64,000 nt of DNA from DAOTXL01 sp034435455 (GTDB lineage: Bacteria; Chloroflexota; Anaerolineae; JAAYZQ01). The notes below the pieces were generated by a model. That model was not told the origin of the DNA. It was given only the letters and a program-made list of their open reading frames with translations, and ran no database searches. The DNA is taken from the NCBI GenBank assembly GCA_034435455.1, contig DAOTXL010000077.1, positions 14,183 to 78,182 of the forward strand. Direction: 5' to 3'. A program made the translations under genes and the position numbers. Positions 53,347-61,117 of the stretch are shown here, piece after piece (position 1 is the first letter of the stretch; the number at the start of each line of letters is the position of its first letter).

Positions 53347-53375
53347 ATTATAGCACCCTTGCCGCTACTTTCCAA
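53347..53375 (-). promoter_or_regulatory. Promoter of the wzt-glycosyltransferase operon
   Basis: Minus strand TTGGAA (53375-53370), 17-base spacer, TATAAT (53352-53347), giving a leader of ~295 bases. The leader (53047-53340) has several GC-rich inverted stretches, for example GCAGGGGGTGCCCT...GGCCTGCCCC, but no gene. Confidence 0.68.
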
Positions 53376-53478
53376 ATGCTCGCCACCCCGGGTACTCGAA
53401 GCAGAACCGGCACCTGCCCTCACCCTGCCCCGGCCTTTCCAGGCCCGGCCCGGGGTGCTTTGCCGCCTCGAACACCTG

Positions 53479-54666
53479 CTATACGGCAAGCCACCCCCCC
53501 CGCGCAAAGAGCAGCTGGCTACCGCAACCCTTTGTGGCCAGCACGCGGCCGTTGGCGAAATAGGCAAAGTCGAACGCCGTCAAGTCGCCGGCCCGGGCAC
53601 CGGGGATCGGCATCAGCCGGGCGGTGATGGGCTTGTCCAGGCGCAGGGCCAACGCCGCCACGTCCAGCAGGATGCCGGCCAACTCCTCCATACTCACATC
53701 GCCGGGCAGGGGCAGCGTGTCCAGCCCGGTACCGCACACCGCCGAGTAGAGGAGCAGGTCGTTGATGCCGAACAGGCCCTCGCGGCTACGGGCGGCCAGG
53801 GTGGCATCCTCCAGCAGCGGCAACATCAGGCCGCTAAAGCCGCAGCGGGGAAAGCTGGCCCGGCGCAGGCAGTCGGTGAGGAGCGAAGCGGCGAACAGGG
53901 TGCCCGGTGCGCCAAACCGCTCCACCCCCAGACGCTCTACCGCCGCGCCGATGCTGCGCATCTCTTCAGGAAAGGGGGCCAGCGAAAAGTCAATCCCAAC
54001 AAAGCGGATGCGGTGGCGGGCGGCCAGGGGGCGGATCAGGGCTGCGATCTGCCCCGCTGCCGATTCCACCGCTGTGATCAGCCGGGATCGGGCTTCCTCC
54101 AGCGACCCGGCCTGGGAGAAGGCAGCCACGGCCAGGTCGGCCGACTCGGTGGCGACCGCCAGGGCCGGCGGTCCGCCGTCGTGGTAGGCTGCCGGGAAAA
54201 AGGGGGCGTGCGGTCCGACGTTGGCCAGCATCGCCAGCCGCAGGTTGCCAAACCCCTGTTCGGTGGTGTGAGCGATCTCGTGAACGATTTGCGCCGTGCG
54301 CCGGATGGCCGCCAGGTGCAGGCCCTGGCCCCGCCATGCCGTCAGCACGGCAGCAAAAACGCCCTCGGTGGCGCGGATGAGGTCGGGGATGAGGTCCAGC
54401 CGCGAAAGGTCGGCGTCGGGGGCATCGGCCAGGAGCGGCCCCAGCGAGAGATAATCAAAACCGGCATCCCGGCACTGCGGCCACAGGTCGGCGGCCAGGC
54501 GCAGGGGGTCGCCCGGCAGGTGAGAGAGGGGCTGCGTCGCCAGGCGGGTGGTTTGCACTGGCAGGCCTGCCTCTTCCAGGGCGGCGCGGACCTGGCCGAC
54601 CGGCTGGCCGGCCCGGCGAATCGAATCGCCGACGTTGACAAAACCGGTCACCGAGCGGATCTTCAT
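53479..54666 (-). CDS. DUF711 (UPF0210) family protein
   Basis: This is a 395-residue protein. KIRSVTGFVNVGD opens it; GLPVQTTRLATQPL, DYLSLGPL, FGNLRLAMLANVGPHAPFFP and IRFVGIDFSLAPFPEEMRSI are characteristic of DUF711 proteins, which resemble a glycyl-radical/PFL-type barrel but have no settled function. Near the end GLDTLPLPGDVSMEELAGIL and KPITARLMPIPG. ATG 54666 has GGAGAGGG upstream; GTG 54690 overlaps the TrmH-family stop and is less likely. Cytoplasmic, housekeeping distribution. Confidence 0.8.
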   Translation of the reverse strand: MKIRSVTGFVNVGDSIRRAGQPVGQVRAALEEAGLPVQTTRLATQPLSHLPGDPLRLAADLWPQCRDAGFDYLSLGPLLADAPDADLSRLDLIPDLIRATEGVFAAVLTAWRGQGLHLAAIRRTAQIVHEIAHTTEQGFGNLRLAMLANVGPHAPFFPAAYHDGGPPALAVATESADLAVAAFSQAGSLEEARSRLITAVESAAGQIAALIRPLAARHRIRFVGIDFSLAPFPEEMRSIGAAVERLGVERFGAPGTLFAASLLTDCLRRASFPRCGFSGLMLPLLEDATLAARSREGLFGINDLLLYSAVCGTGLDTLPLPGDVSMEELAGILLDVAALALRLDKPITARLMPIPGARAGDLTAFDFAYFANGRVLATKGCGSQLLFARGGWLAV

Positions 54667-54686
54667 GGCTTTACCCTCTCCGGCCA

Positions 54687-55490
54687 TCACCGGCAGCGGT
54701 CTTGTGCAGATGGTCTGGTAGCTTTCCCTCGCCGCTGCCGCGCCGCCTCGAACAGGAGGACCGTCGCGGCCATCGCAGCGTTGAGCGATTCCGCCCCACC
54801 GGCCATCGGGATACGCACCCGGCCGGTGGCCAGGGCGGCTGCCTCTTTCCCGGCCCCGGCGGCTTCTCCCCCCACGATGAGCGCCGAAGGGGCCGTCCAG
54901 TCCACGGCATCGTAGGCCACTTCACCGCCGGCATCGGCCAGCCACACGGCACATCCGGCTACCCGGTCGGCGATGGCCGTCCACTCCAGATCGAACACCG
55001 GCAGGCGCAGGTGTGCCCCCATCGCCCCGCGTACCACTTTGGGGTTGTAGCGGTCTACCGTGCCGGGAGCCAGCAGCACCTGCCCCACGCCGGCCGCTTC
55101 CGCCGAACGGAGGATGGTACCCAGGTTGCCGGGGTCGCGCACCTGATCCAGGACCAGGATCAGCCCCGGCCGGGCGGGGACCTCCACAAAGGGGATGACG
55201 GCCAGCACCCCCTGAGGCGTCTGCGTATCGGCGCAGGCGGCCAACACCGCCTCACTGACGGCCAGAGCCCCTTCCTCGGCCCGGGCCAGCACAGGCAGCA
55301 GGCGCCGGCCGGCAGGTGTGGCGGCCCAATCTGGGGTGTACAAGACGAGAGCGGGCTTGATGCCCGCCCTCACCACCTCGTCAGCCAGCCGCGTGCCCTC
55401 AACAACAAAACGGCCCTCTCGTCGGCGGACCCGCCGCCGGGCGAGGGACCGGACGTACTTGACCCGTTCGTTCTGACCGCTGGTGATCAT
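54687..55490 (-). CDS. TrmH/SpoU-family RNA 2'-O-methyltransferase
   Basis: This is a 267-residue protein. N-terminal substrate-binding domain (SGQNERVKYVRSLARRRVRR, EGRFVVEGTRLADEV) and SPOUT domain with ILVLDQVRDPGNLGTILRSA, LIVGGEAAGAG and IPMAGGAESLNAAMAATVLL, the three SpoU motifs forming the trefoil knot. It probably methylates a 23S rRNA or tRNA ribose. It lies downstream of rplT with a 55-base spacer rich in pyrimidines/purines. Confidence 0.92.
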   Translation of the reverse strand: MITSGQNERVKYVRSLARRRVRRREGRFVVEGTRLADEVVRAGIKPALVLYTPDWAATPAGRRLLPVLARAEEGALAVSEAVLAACADTQTPQGVLAVIPFVEVPARPGLILVLDQVRDPGNLGTILRSAEAAGVGQVLLAPGTVDRYNPKVVRGAMGAHLRLPVFDLEWTAIADRVAGCAVWLADAGGEVAYDAVDWTAPSALIVGGEAAGAGKEAAALATGRVRIPMAGGAESLNAAMAATVLLFEAARQRRGKATRPSAQDRCR

Positions 55491-55545
55491 AGCCGCAAGG
55501 GGGCAGGGGGTCAGGGAGTAGGGTCTTCCCTGCTCCTTTGCTCTC

Positions 55546-55896
55546 TTACCGACCCTTCACGATGGCAACCAGCCGGGAAAAGGTCGCCTGGTCGCGCACG
55601 GCCATATCGGCCAGGATCTTGCGGTCCAGGGCGACGCCGGCCTTTTGCAGGCCGTGCATGAACCGGCTGTAGGACATCCCTTCCTGACGGGCAGCGGCGT
55701 TGATGCGGGCAATCCACAGGCGGCGGAAATCGCGCTTCCGGTCGCGCCGATCGCGATAGGCATACCACAGCGACTTCATCATCGCCTCGTTGCCCCGTCG
55801 CCACAGGCGATGCTTGCCCCCTATCTGACCCTTGGTGAATTTGAGAACCTTGTTATGGCGTCGTCGGGTCCGGGGACCCCCTTTTACTCTTGGCAC
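55546..55896 (-). CDS. rplT: Ribosomal protein bL20
   Basis: This is a 116-residue protein of normal length. PRVKGGPRTRRRHNKVLKFT, RLWIARINAAARQEGMSYSR and FMHGLQKAGVALDRKILADM are family hallmarks. An early 23S rRNA assembly protein; in other bacteria it also represses its own operon. GTG start at 55896 with GAGGAG upstream, 12 bases from rpmI. Confidence 0.97.
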   Translation of the reverse strand: MPRVKGGPRTRRRHNKVLKFTKGQIGGKHRLWRRGNEAMMKSLWYAYRDRRDRKRDFRRLWIARINAAARQEGMSYSRFMHGLQKAGVALDRKILADMAVRDQATFSRLVAIVKGR

Positions 55897-55908
55897 CTTC
55901 CTACTCCT

Positions 55909-56118
55909 CTATTGGTTTTTGAGATATGGGGCCAGGCGGCGCAGCCGTCTTTTGGCACCGGCGGACGTGACTTCGATCATTTCGTCGAACAGCCGCTTGA
56001 CGCGTTTGGTTTTCATGCGTCGCCGGTGGCTCTTGCCGATCTTGGTCCGCATCAATTTGCCCGATCCGGTGTACTGGAACCGTTTGGCGGCAGCTTTGTG
56101 CGTCTTGAGTTTGGGCAT
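55909..56118 (-). CDS. rpmI: Ribosomal protein bL35
   Basis: This is a 69-residue protein, MPKLKTHKAAAKRFQYTGSG then RRMKTKRVKRLFDEM. Small basic protein of the large ribosomal subunit. AGGAGG stands six bases before ATG 56118. An attenuator-like hairpin lies between it and infC. Confidence 0.96.
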   Translation of the reverse strand: MPKLKTHKAAAKRFQYTGSGKLMRTKIGKSHRRRMKTKRVKRLFDEMIEVTSAGAKRRLRRLAPYLKNQ

Positions 56119-56139
56119 CGATCCTCCTTAACAAAACGA

Positions 56140-56158
56140 TTGCCCCGGCTCGGGGCAA
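56140..56158 (-). terminator. Attenuator-like hairpin between infC and rpmI
   Basis: On the minus strand TTGCCCCG-AGC-CGGGGCAA forms a perfect 8-bp stem and is followed by TCGTTTTGTT, then directly by the rpmI SD. This is an intrinsic-terminator layout placed inside the operon. Confidence 0.6.
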
Positions 56159-56219
56159 AGGTAGACAGCAATCCTATCCTCTGAACTGCACAGAAAGACA
56201 GAGTATGACCCCCAACCGT

Positions 56220-56741
56220 TCACTTGCCCCGCGTGTTGGGAGCCATAATCATCAACATCGTTCGTCCCTCGAAACTCGGCGCCTGTTCGATGGTGCCGAT
56301 ATCCGCCAGCTGGCTGGCAAAAAAGTCGAACTGCTTCTTGGCGACATCTATGTTATAGATCTCTCGACCCCTGAAGCGCATCCGGACTTTGACCTTCGCC
56401 CCGGTTTCCAGAAAGGAACGCGCCTGGCGCAACTTGAAGGCGATGTCATGCTCACCGGTTTTGGGCCGCAGTTGAACCTCTTTGACCTCGATCTCCTTCC
56501 TGGCTTTACGGGCCTCCCGTTCGCGCTTGGCCCGCTCGTACTGGTACTTGCCAAAGTCCATCAGCTTGGCTACGGGGGGATCGGCCTGGGGAGCGACCTC
56601 CACCAGGTCCAGTTCCCGTTCTTCGGCCAGACGAAGGGCTTCCCGACGCGGCAGGATTCCCAGTTGCTTGCCATCCGAATCAATGACTCGCAACTGTGGA
56701 GCCCGAATTTCCTCATTGACGCGGGTTCTATCTCTGCTGAT
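56220..56741 (-). CDS. infC: Translation initiation factor IF-3 with ATC start codon
   Basis: This is a 173-residue protein, IF-3 length. N-domain RVNEEIRAPQLRVIDSDGKQ and GILPRREALRLAEERELDLV; C-domain PPVAKLMDFGKYQYERAKRE and KVRMRFRGREIYNIDVAKKQ. The family's first ~16 residues (ISRDRTRVNEEIRAPQ) lie upstream of the first usual start codon. The only start that includes them is ATC at 56741, five bases after GGGGAGGAG; no in-frame ATG, GTG or TTG occurs there. Rare AUU/AUC/AUA starts are known in infC and let IF-3 limit its own synthesis. Confidence 0.93.
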   Translation of the reverse strand: MSRDRTRVNEEIRAPQLRVIDSDGKQLGILPRREALRLAEERELDLVEVAPQADPPVAKLMDFGKYQYERAKREREARKARKEIEVKEVQLRPKTGEHDIAFKLRQARSFLETGAKVKVRMRFRGREIYNIDVAKKQFDFFASQLADIGTIEQAPSFEGRTMLMIMAPNTRGK

Positions 56742-56794
56742 CTCTACTCCTCCCCTATGCCAGGGGCCCTCGCCGGCTCCTGGGACGTGGGTAC

Positions 56795-56823
56795 ATTATA
56801 CCTTAAAAGTGCAGGCCGGTCAA
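56795..56823 (-). promoter_or_regulatory. Promoter of infC-rpmI-rplT
   Basis: Minus strand TTGACC (56823-56818), 17-base spacer, TATAAT (56800-56795). Start near 56788, leader ~47 bases to the infC ATC codon. Confidence 0.78.
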
Positions 56824-56861
56824 ATGGAGGATAAGACAAGTAAAGCCGCAAGTGTGGAGGC

Positions 56862-56927
56862 GGTGCTGGCACCTGAACGCCGGCGCGGTGCCAGGCACTT
56901 GCGAAGGGCCAAGAGTGCCTGGCACCT
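56862..56927. repeat. Three copies of a GTGCCWGGCAC-type repeat after thrS
   Basis: GGTGCTGGCACCT (56862-56874), GGTGCCAGGCACT (56888-56899 region) and AGTGCCTGGCACCT (56914-56927). The last two form a 13-bp stem with a 14-base loop and could end the thrS transcript, though no U tract follows. Confidence 0.55.
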
Positions 56928-56943
56928 GAAAGCTCCTGCCCTG

Positions 56944-58746
56944 CTACAGGTTGCGTCGTTCGGCGATGGCCGCCTGGACCATGGCGATAAAGTCGGCCAG
57001 CGGCCGGGCCCCCAGGTCCTGGCCGTTGCGCAGCCGCACTGCCACCGCCCCGCCCTCCATCTCCCGGTCGCCGATGATCAGCATATAGGGCACCTTCTCC
57101 AGTTGGGCGTTGCGGATCTTGGCCTGCATCCGGTCGCCGGAATCATCCACCTCCACCCGCAGGCGGGCGGCCTTGAGCTGGGCCGCCACCTGATGGGCAT
57201 AGGCGTTGTGCCGGTCGGCGATGGGGATGACCCTGGCCTGGACCGGTGCCAGCCAGACCGGGAACGCGCCCGCATAGTGCTCCACCAGGACGCCGAAGAA
57301 TCGCTCCAGGCTGCCCAGCAGCGCCCGATGGACCATGTACGGCCGGCGCTCCTGACCATCCCGGTCCCGGAAGGTCAGGTCAAACCGCTCCGGCAGGTTA
57401 AAGTCGAACTGGATGGTCGTGCACTGCCAGGGCCTTCCCAAAGCGTCCTTGATCTTGATGTCAATCTTGGGCCCGTAAAAGACCGCCTCACCCTCCATCC
57501 GCTTGTAGGGCAGCCCCCGCAGTTCCAGCGCTTTGATCAGGGAACCCTCCGCCTGCTGCCACATCTCATCGCTCCCGGCGTACTTGTCCGGCGTCTGGGG
57601 GTCCCGCACGCTCAGTTCTATCTGGAACTGCTCAAACCCGAAATCCCGCAACAGGTTCAGGCTAAAGTCCAGGACGCCCAGGATCTCGTCCTCTACCTGC
57701 TCCGGCGTGCAAAAGATGTGGGCGTCGTCCTGGGTGAAGCCACGGACGCGCAGCAGGCCATGGAGGACGCCGCTTCGCTCGTAGCGGTAGACCGTCCCCA
57801 ATTCCGCCCAGCGCAGGGGGAGGTCGCGGTAAGAATGGGTGCGGCTCTTGTAGATGAGGATGTGGAAAGGACAGTTCATCGGCTTGATATAGTATTCCAG
57901 CCCGTCCACATCCATCGGGGCATACATGCTCTCTTGATAAAAGCTGAGGTGGCCAGACCGTTCCCACAGTTGGGCCCGGCCGATGTGAGGGCTGTAGACG
58001 ATCTCATAGCCGCCCTCCTGATGACGGGCACGCCAGTGATCCTCGATGATCTGGCGGATCCGCCCCCCTTTGGGGTGCCAGTAAGCCAGGCCCGCGCCCC
58101 CCTCTTCGTGAAAACTGATCAGGTCCAGCTCCTTGATCAGCCGGCGGTGGTCACGCCGTTCCACCTCCTCCCGCCAGGCCAGGAACTCGGCCAGTTCCGC
58201 TGCCGTCTCCCAGACCGTGCCATAGATGCGTTGGAGCATCGGCTGGTTTTCATCGCCGCGCCAGTAGGCGCCGGCCACGTTCAGCAGCTTGAAGGCATCC
58301 GGCGGAATCTGCCCCGTCCGTTCCAGGTGAGGCCCCCGGCACAGGTCGGTAAAGTTGTGGTGCGTATAGATGGACAGGCTGGTCACCGGTTCGGCGCCGG
58401 CCTCGCCGTGCTCATCCTCCTGACCGGCCACCAGCCGCTCGATCTGGTCGAGTTTGTAGGGCTGGTTGCCAAAGATCGCCCGTGCCTCCTCTACGCTGAC
58501 ATCGCGATGGAGAAAGGGATAATCCCCCTTGATGATCTCTTTCATCCGCGCCTCGATCTCGCCCAGGTCCTCGGGCATCAGCGGCCGGGGCAGGTCGAAA
58601 TCGTAGTAAAAGCCGTTCTCGATGGGCGGGCCGAAGGCCAGCTTGCCCTCCGGGAAGATCTGCAGCACCGCCTCGGCCATGACATGGGCTGTGGAATGCC
58701 GCAGTTTATGCAGTTGTTCATCCTCATTGCTTTTTTCTGATACCAT
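56944..58746 (-). CDS. thrS: Threonyl-tRNA synthetase without TGS domain
   Basis: This is a 600-residue protein. It begins almost directly with the editing-domain motif HKLRHSTAHVMAEAVLQ (HxxxH, ~residues 13-29), so the usual ~60-residue N-terminal TGS domain is missing. THHNFTDLCRGPHL completes the editing site. Catalytic core: motif 2 RYERSGVLHGLLRVRGFTQDD (split), MNCPFHILIYKSRTHSYRDLP, zinc ligands in MNCP, and motif 3 PYMVHRALLGSLERFFGVL. The anticodon-binding domain (VPYMLIIGDREME) ends it. ATG 58746 has AGGAGG upstream and there is no room for a TGS domain in frame. Expression is controlled by the T-box. Confidence 0.96.
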   Translation of the reverse strand: MVSEKSNEDEQLHKLRHSTAHVMAEAVLQIFPEGKLAFGPPIENGFYYDFDLPRPLMPEDLGEIEARMKEIIKGDYPFLHRDVSVEEARAIFGNQPYKLDQIERLVAGQEDEHGEAGAEPVTSLSIYTHHNFTDLCRGPHLERTGQIPPDAFKLLNVAGAYWRGDENQPMLQRIYGTVWETAAELAEFLAWREEVERRDHRRLIKELDLISFHEEGGAGLAYWHPKGGRIRQIIEDHWRARHQEGGYEIVYSPHIGRAQLWERSGHLSFYQESMYAPMDVDGLEYYIKPMNCPFHILIYKSRTHSYRDLPLRWAELGTVYRYERSGVLHGLLRVRGFTQDDAHIFCTPEQVEDEILGVLDFSLNLLRDFGFEQFQIELSVRDPQTPDKYAGSDEMWQQAEGSLIKALELRGLPYKRMEGEAVFYGPKIDIKIKDALGRPWQCTTIQFDFNLPERFDLTFRDRDGQERRPYMVHRALLGSLERFFGVLVEHYAGAFPVWLAPVQARVIPIADRHNAYAHQVAAQLKAARLRVEVDDSGDRMQAKIRNAQLEKVPYMLIIGDREMEGGAVAVRLRNGQDLGARPLADFIAMVQAAIAERRNL

Positions 58747-58780
58747 GATTTACCTCCTCTCTTGAAAATAAACGGCGGAC

Positions 58781-58830
58781 GGCAGGGGCAGGGCTTGCCC
58801 CTGCCCCGTGGGCAGCCGCGAGGGCTGCCC
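58781..58830. repeat. Two hairpins between the T-box terminator and thrS
   Basis: GGCAGGGGCA / TGCCCCTGCC (58781-58805, loop of 5) and GGGCAGCC / GGCTGCCC (58810-58830). They lie in the thrS 5' leader after the terminator, possibly a mobile-repeat remnant or a stabilising structure. Confidence 0.5.
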
Positions 58831-58844
58831 CTACTCAGGCAAAC

Positions 58845-59095
58845 AAAAAACCTCTCGCCCAAGGGGCGAGAGGTCAACTCCCGCGGTTCCACCCAAATTC
58901 GACGGTGGAGAGGCAGGCCCTCCACCCTCCTTGTGGGGCTGGATAACGGGTGCCACCCGGTGCTCCTTACTCGGATCGATCCTTTCCGGAGCCGGCTCAC
59001 AGGGGGTTTTCCCCGGAGCCCTTGCTGGGGGAGCTTTCAGCCGCTGACTCCCCCTCTCTGAAGCGGTCTCTCCGGGTACTCGTCCTGGTCATCGC
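58845..59095 (-). promoter_or_regulatory. T-box leader (tRNA-Thr sensing) of thrS
   Basis: On the minus strand, stem I begins near 59095 with GACGAGTACCCGGAG, an AGAGAGG block and the distal GGCTGAAAG. The antiterminator T-box core GGGTGGAACCGCGG is at 58894-58881. The terminator CCTCTCGCCC/GGGCGAGAGG (58873-58851) is followed by TTTTTTG (58850-58844). Stem I places GAAAACCCC opposite AGTA, so an ACC (Thr) specifier at 59007-59005 is plausible, though the exact register is not certain. Uncharged tRNA-Thr should favour the antiterminator and thrS expression. Confidence 0.93.
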
Positions 59096-59110
59096 CTTTT
59101 TGTATTCGGT

Positions 59111-59187
59111 TGGTGGGCGGTACAGGACTTGAACCTGTGCCCTCCACGATGTCAACGTGGCGCTCTGGCCATCTGAGCTAACCGCCC
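59111..59187 (-). tRNA. tRNA-Val (anticodon GAC), CCA encoded
   Basis: This is a 77-nt cloverleaf on the minus strand. Acceptor GGGCGGT pairs with ACCGCCC, then discriminator A and an encoded CCA. D stem GCTC/GAGC, anticodon stem CCACG/CGTGG with loop TTGACAT (anticodon GAC), T stem ACAGG/CCTGT with TTCAAGT. The 3' end lies only ~16 bases before the thrS T-box stem I. Confidence 0.97.
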
Positions 59188-59199
59188 TGACCGGAACCC

Positions 59200-59227
59200 A
59201 TTATACCACAGTCTGGAAATTTTGCAA
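59200..59227 (-). promoter_or_regulatory. Promoter of tRNA-Val (and probably the thrS T-box)
   Basis: Minus strand TTGCAA (59227-59222), 16-base spacer, TATAAT (59205-59200), with the start expected ~6 bases before the tRNA 5' end. No separate promoter was found between the tRNA and the T-box. Confidence 0.68.
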
Positions 59228-59276
59228 GTCGCCCGCCGGTCTGCGTCTATCCAACGGGCCCCAGGCGGCAGTAGCC

Positions 59277-60659
59277 TCAGGCCGGCAGCGTGGGAGGCTC
59301 GGTAGAAGGGGTGGTTTCCGCCGCCTCTCCTGAAAAGATCCGCTTCATCACCCGGTCCACCAGGTCAAAGATTCGGTTCTCTTTGAAGCCACAGGCCCAG
59401 GCCAGCAGGTAGATGATGAACGGTGCCACGGTGGGCGCGTTGACCTCCCCGACGGTCTGCAGCCCGGCGGGCAGGATGCCCAACGTCAGGATCATCAGGT
59501 GGACGATCATGTATACCGTGGCTCCCAGGATGACGCCCAGGAACGGTTTGCCGACATAAGACAGGTTGTATTGGGTGTCGAAATCGCGCAAGCCGACATG
59601 CTTGAACAGGCTGTAGAAGACGCAGGTCACCCCGCCGATGCCCCCCCACACCATGGCCGGCAAAAAGATCTCCATGTTTACTATGGTGTTGCCGGTAGCC
59701 GTCGGGGCTATCATCTCCCGAAACTTGCTGTAGCTCAGCAGGATCAGCACGGTGATGTAAACGGCGAACCAGAACAACCCCCACCCGGCGATCCACCAGG
59801 AGTACTTTTTGGCTCCGTTCTCGCTTTCGATGGCCCGTCGCAGGCGGGCGCGCACCTGTTCGATATAGTACTCGGCCTGGGGGATGCGGGCCGCATCGCG
59901 GCGCAGGATAATGTCCCGCGCCTTGAGCAGTTGATTGTAACACTCGGTGGACAGGTCTTCGTTCTCGCCGACCTTGGTCAGTACCTGCTCATAGACCTCG
60001 CCGATCCGCCGGTCCAGTTCCTGGATGCGGGCATCTCCCAGCCGTTCCAGCAGCAGCTTCTTCTCCTCCTCGGTCAGCTCCCGTTCGGGCAACTCGAGCC
60101 GTTCCACCTTTGACTCTGAGGCTTGAAGGTCCCGGATAGGGCCCAACCCTCCCAGGTCCACAAAGCCTCCAACCGGTCTGGGGGGCAATACACCGCTGAT
60201 CACGTCGCTGGTTTCCGGAGGTGGGGCGGTGAACAGGGCTGCTTCTCTACTCAGGTCTTTCTCTTCCATCGTTACCTCCAGTGTAGGGCTGGGCACTTCG
60301 GCCACCGGTTCCGGCGGCTCTTCGGCCACCACAGCTTCGTCAAAAAAAGCCGACTCCATTTCGGGGGTAGGAGGGGGTTTCTCCTCCAGCACCGTCAGGT
60401 CCTCTTCCCTGCCTGGACCCGGTTTCCCATCCTGCGCCTCTTCGAACAGAGCCTTCTCCAGCTCGGCTTCCTCGGCGACCGATGCCGGTTCTGCAGGGGG
60501 GGGGAGGGGGCCGGCCGGTGTCTCCTCCGGTTCGCCGGCGACCGGCTCAGGGCCGGCAGGTTCCGGTATCAGAGCACGGGGCTCGATCTCGACGGCGGCC
60601 GGTTCGCCGAACAGGATCTCTGCGCCGCGCCCGCTGATACTTGCTCGCCGTTTGGTCAT
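59277..60659 (-). CDS. Acidic/coiled-coil membrane protein, unknown function
   Basis: This is a 460-residue protein. Residues 1-~190 are Pro/Glu/Ala-rich and probably disordered, with repeated acidic patches such as LEKALFEEAQDG and MESAFFDEAVVAEE. Residues ~195-285 are charged helices (ELTEEEKKLLLERLGDARI, YIEQVRARLRRAIESENG). Four membrane helices follow (WIAGWGLFWFAVYITVLILL, AMVWGGIGGVTCVFYSLF, GVILGATVYMIVHLMILTLG, APFIIYLLAWACGF). I do not recognise the family. Divergent from rpmH across a 284-base gap. ATG or alternative start at 60659 not tested further. Confidence 0.7.
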   Translation of the reverse strand: MTKRRASISGRGAEILFGEPAAVEIEPRALIPEPAGPEPVAGEPEETPAGPLPPPAEPASVAEEAELEKALFEEAQDGKPGPGREEDLTVLEEKPPPTPEMESAFFDEAVVAEEPPEPVAEVPSPTLEVTMEEKDLSREAALFTAPPPETSDVISGVLPPRPVGGFVDLGGLGPIRDLQASESKVERLELPERELTEEEKKLLLERLGDARIQELDRRIGEVYEQVLTKVGENEDLSTECYNQLLKARDIILRRDAARIPQAEYYIEQVRARLRRAIESENGAKKYSWWIAGWGLFWFAVYITVLILLSYSKFREMIAPTATGNTIVNMEIFLPAMVWGGIGGVTCVFYSLFKHVGLRDFDTQYNLSYVGKPFLGVILGATVYMIVHLMILTLGILPAGLQTVGEVNAPTVAPFIIYLLAWACGFKENRIFDLVDRVMKRIFSGEAAETTPSTEPPTLPA

Positions 60660-60880
60660 CGCTCCTCACCTCCATCAGGGTTGCTGGGCCCTGAAAACAC
60701 CTGAGGCCGCCTGCCCTGCCATGGCCGTGGGGCATCCCTAAAAGGTGATCCTGCGCCTCAACCGGTTATGCCCGACCCGATTGTACTGCAAAACACCCAA
60801 AAACGCAAATCTATCCCCAGAGGCAAGAGGGCCGCCCTCGACCACCGCCGTGTCCGCGGGCGGCATACCGCCCCCTGGAT

Positions 60881-60909
60881 TTGCAGGGATAGGAAAAAGC
60901 GGGTATAAT
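60881..60909 (+). promoter_or_regulatory. Promoter of rpmH-rnpA-yidD-yidC
   Basis: TTGCAG (60881-60886), 17-base spacer, TATAAT (60904-60909); start near 60916, 28 bases before rpmH. The remaining 60660-60880 gap shows no gene and no convincing DnaA-box cluster. Confidence 0.78.
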
Positions 60910-60943
60910 TCGGCGTTGTGAATCTGACCGGTGAGGGATTGGA

Positions 60944-61081
60944 ATGCCAAAGCGAACATGGCAGCCCAAAGTACGGCACCGAAAGCGGGTGCACGGATTT
61001 CGGGCGCGGATGAGGACCAAGGATGGCCGGGCTGTCCTCAAAGCCAGGCGGCTCAAGGGCCGCTATCGGCTGACTGTGTGA
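60944..61081 (+). CDS. rpmH: Ribosomal protein bL34
   Basis: This is a 45-residue protein: MPKRTWQPKVRHRKRVHGF then RMRTKDGRAVLKARRLKG. Highly basic, standard length and sequence. First gene of the rpmH-rnpA-yidD-yidC-jag set. GTGAGGGATTGGA lies upstream. Confidence 0.96.
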   Translation: MPKRTWQPKVRHRKRVHGFRARMRTKDGRAVLKARRLKGRYRLTV

Positions 61082-61117
61082 CCGGATCAACGCTGTCGGT
61101 CTCGGGCCGGGAGCGTC

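Noticed and set aside
60660..60943. Replication origin near rpmH
   Set aside because: rpmH often lies near dnaA/oriC, but no dnaA gene and no cluster of TTATCCACA-like boxes is visible here.
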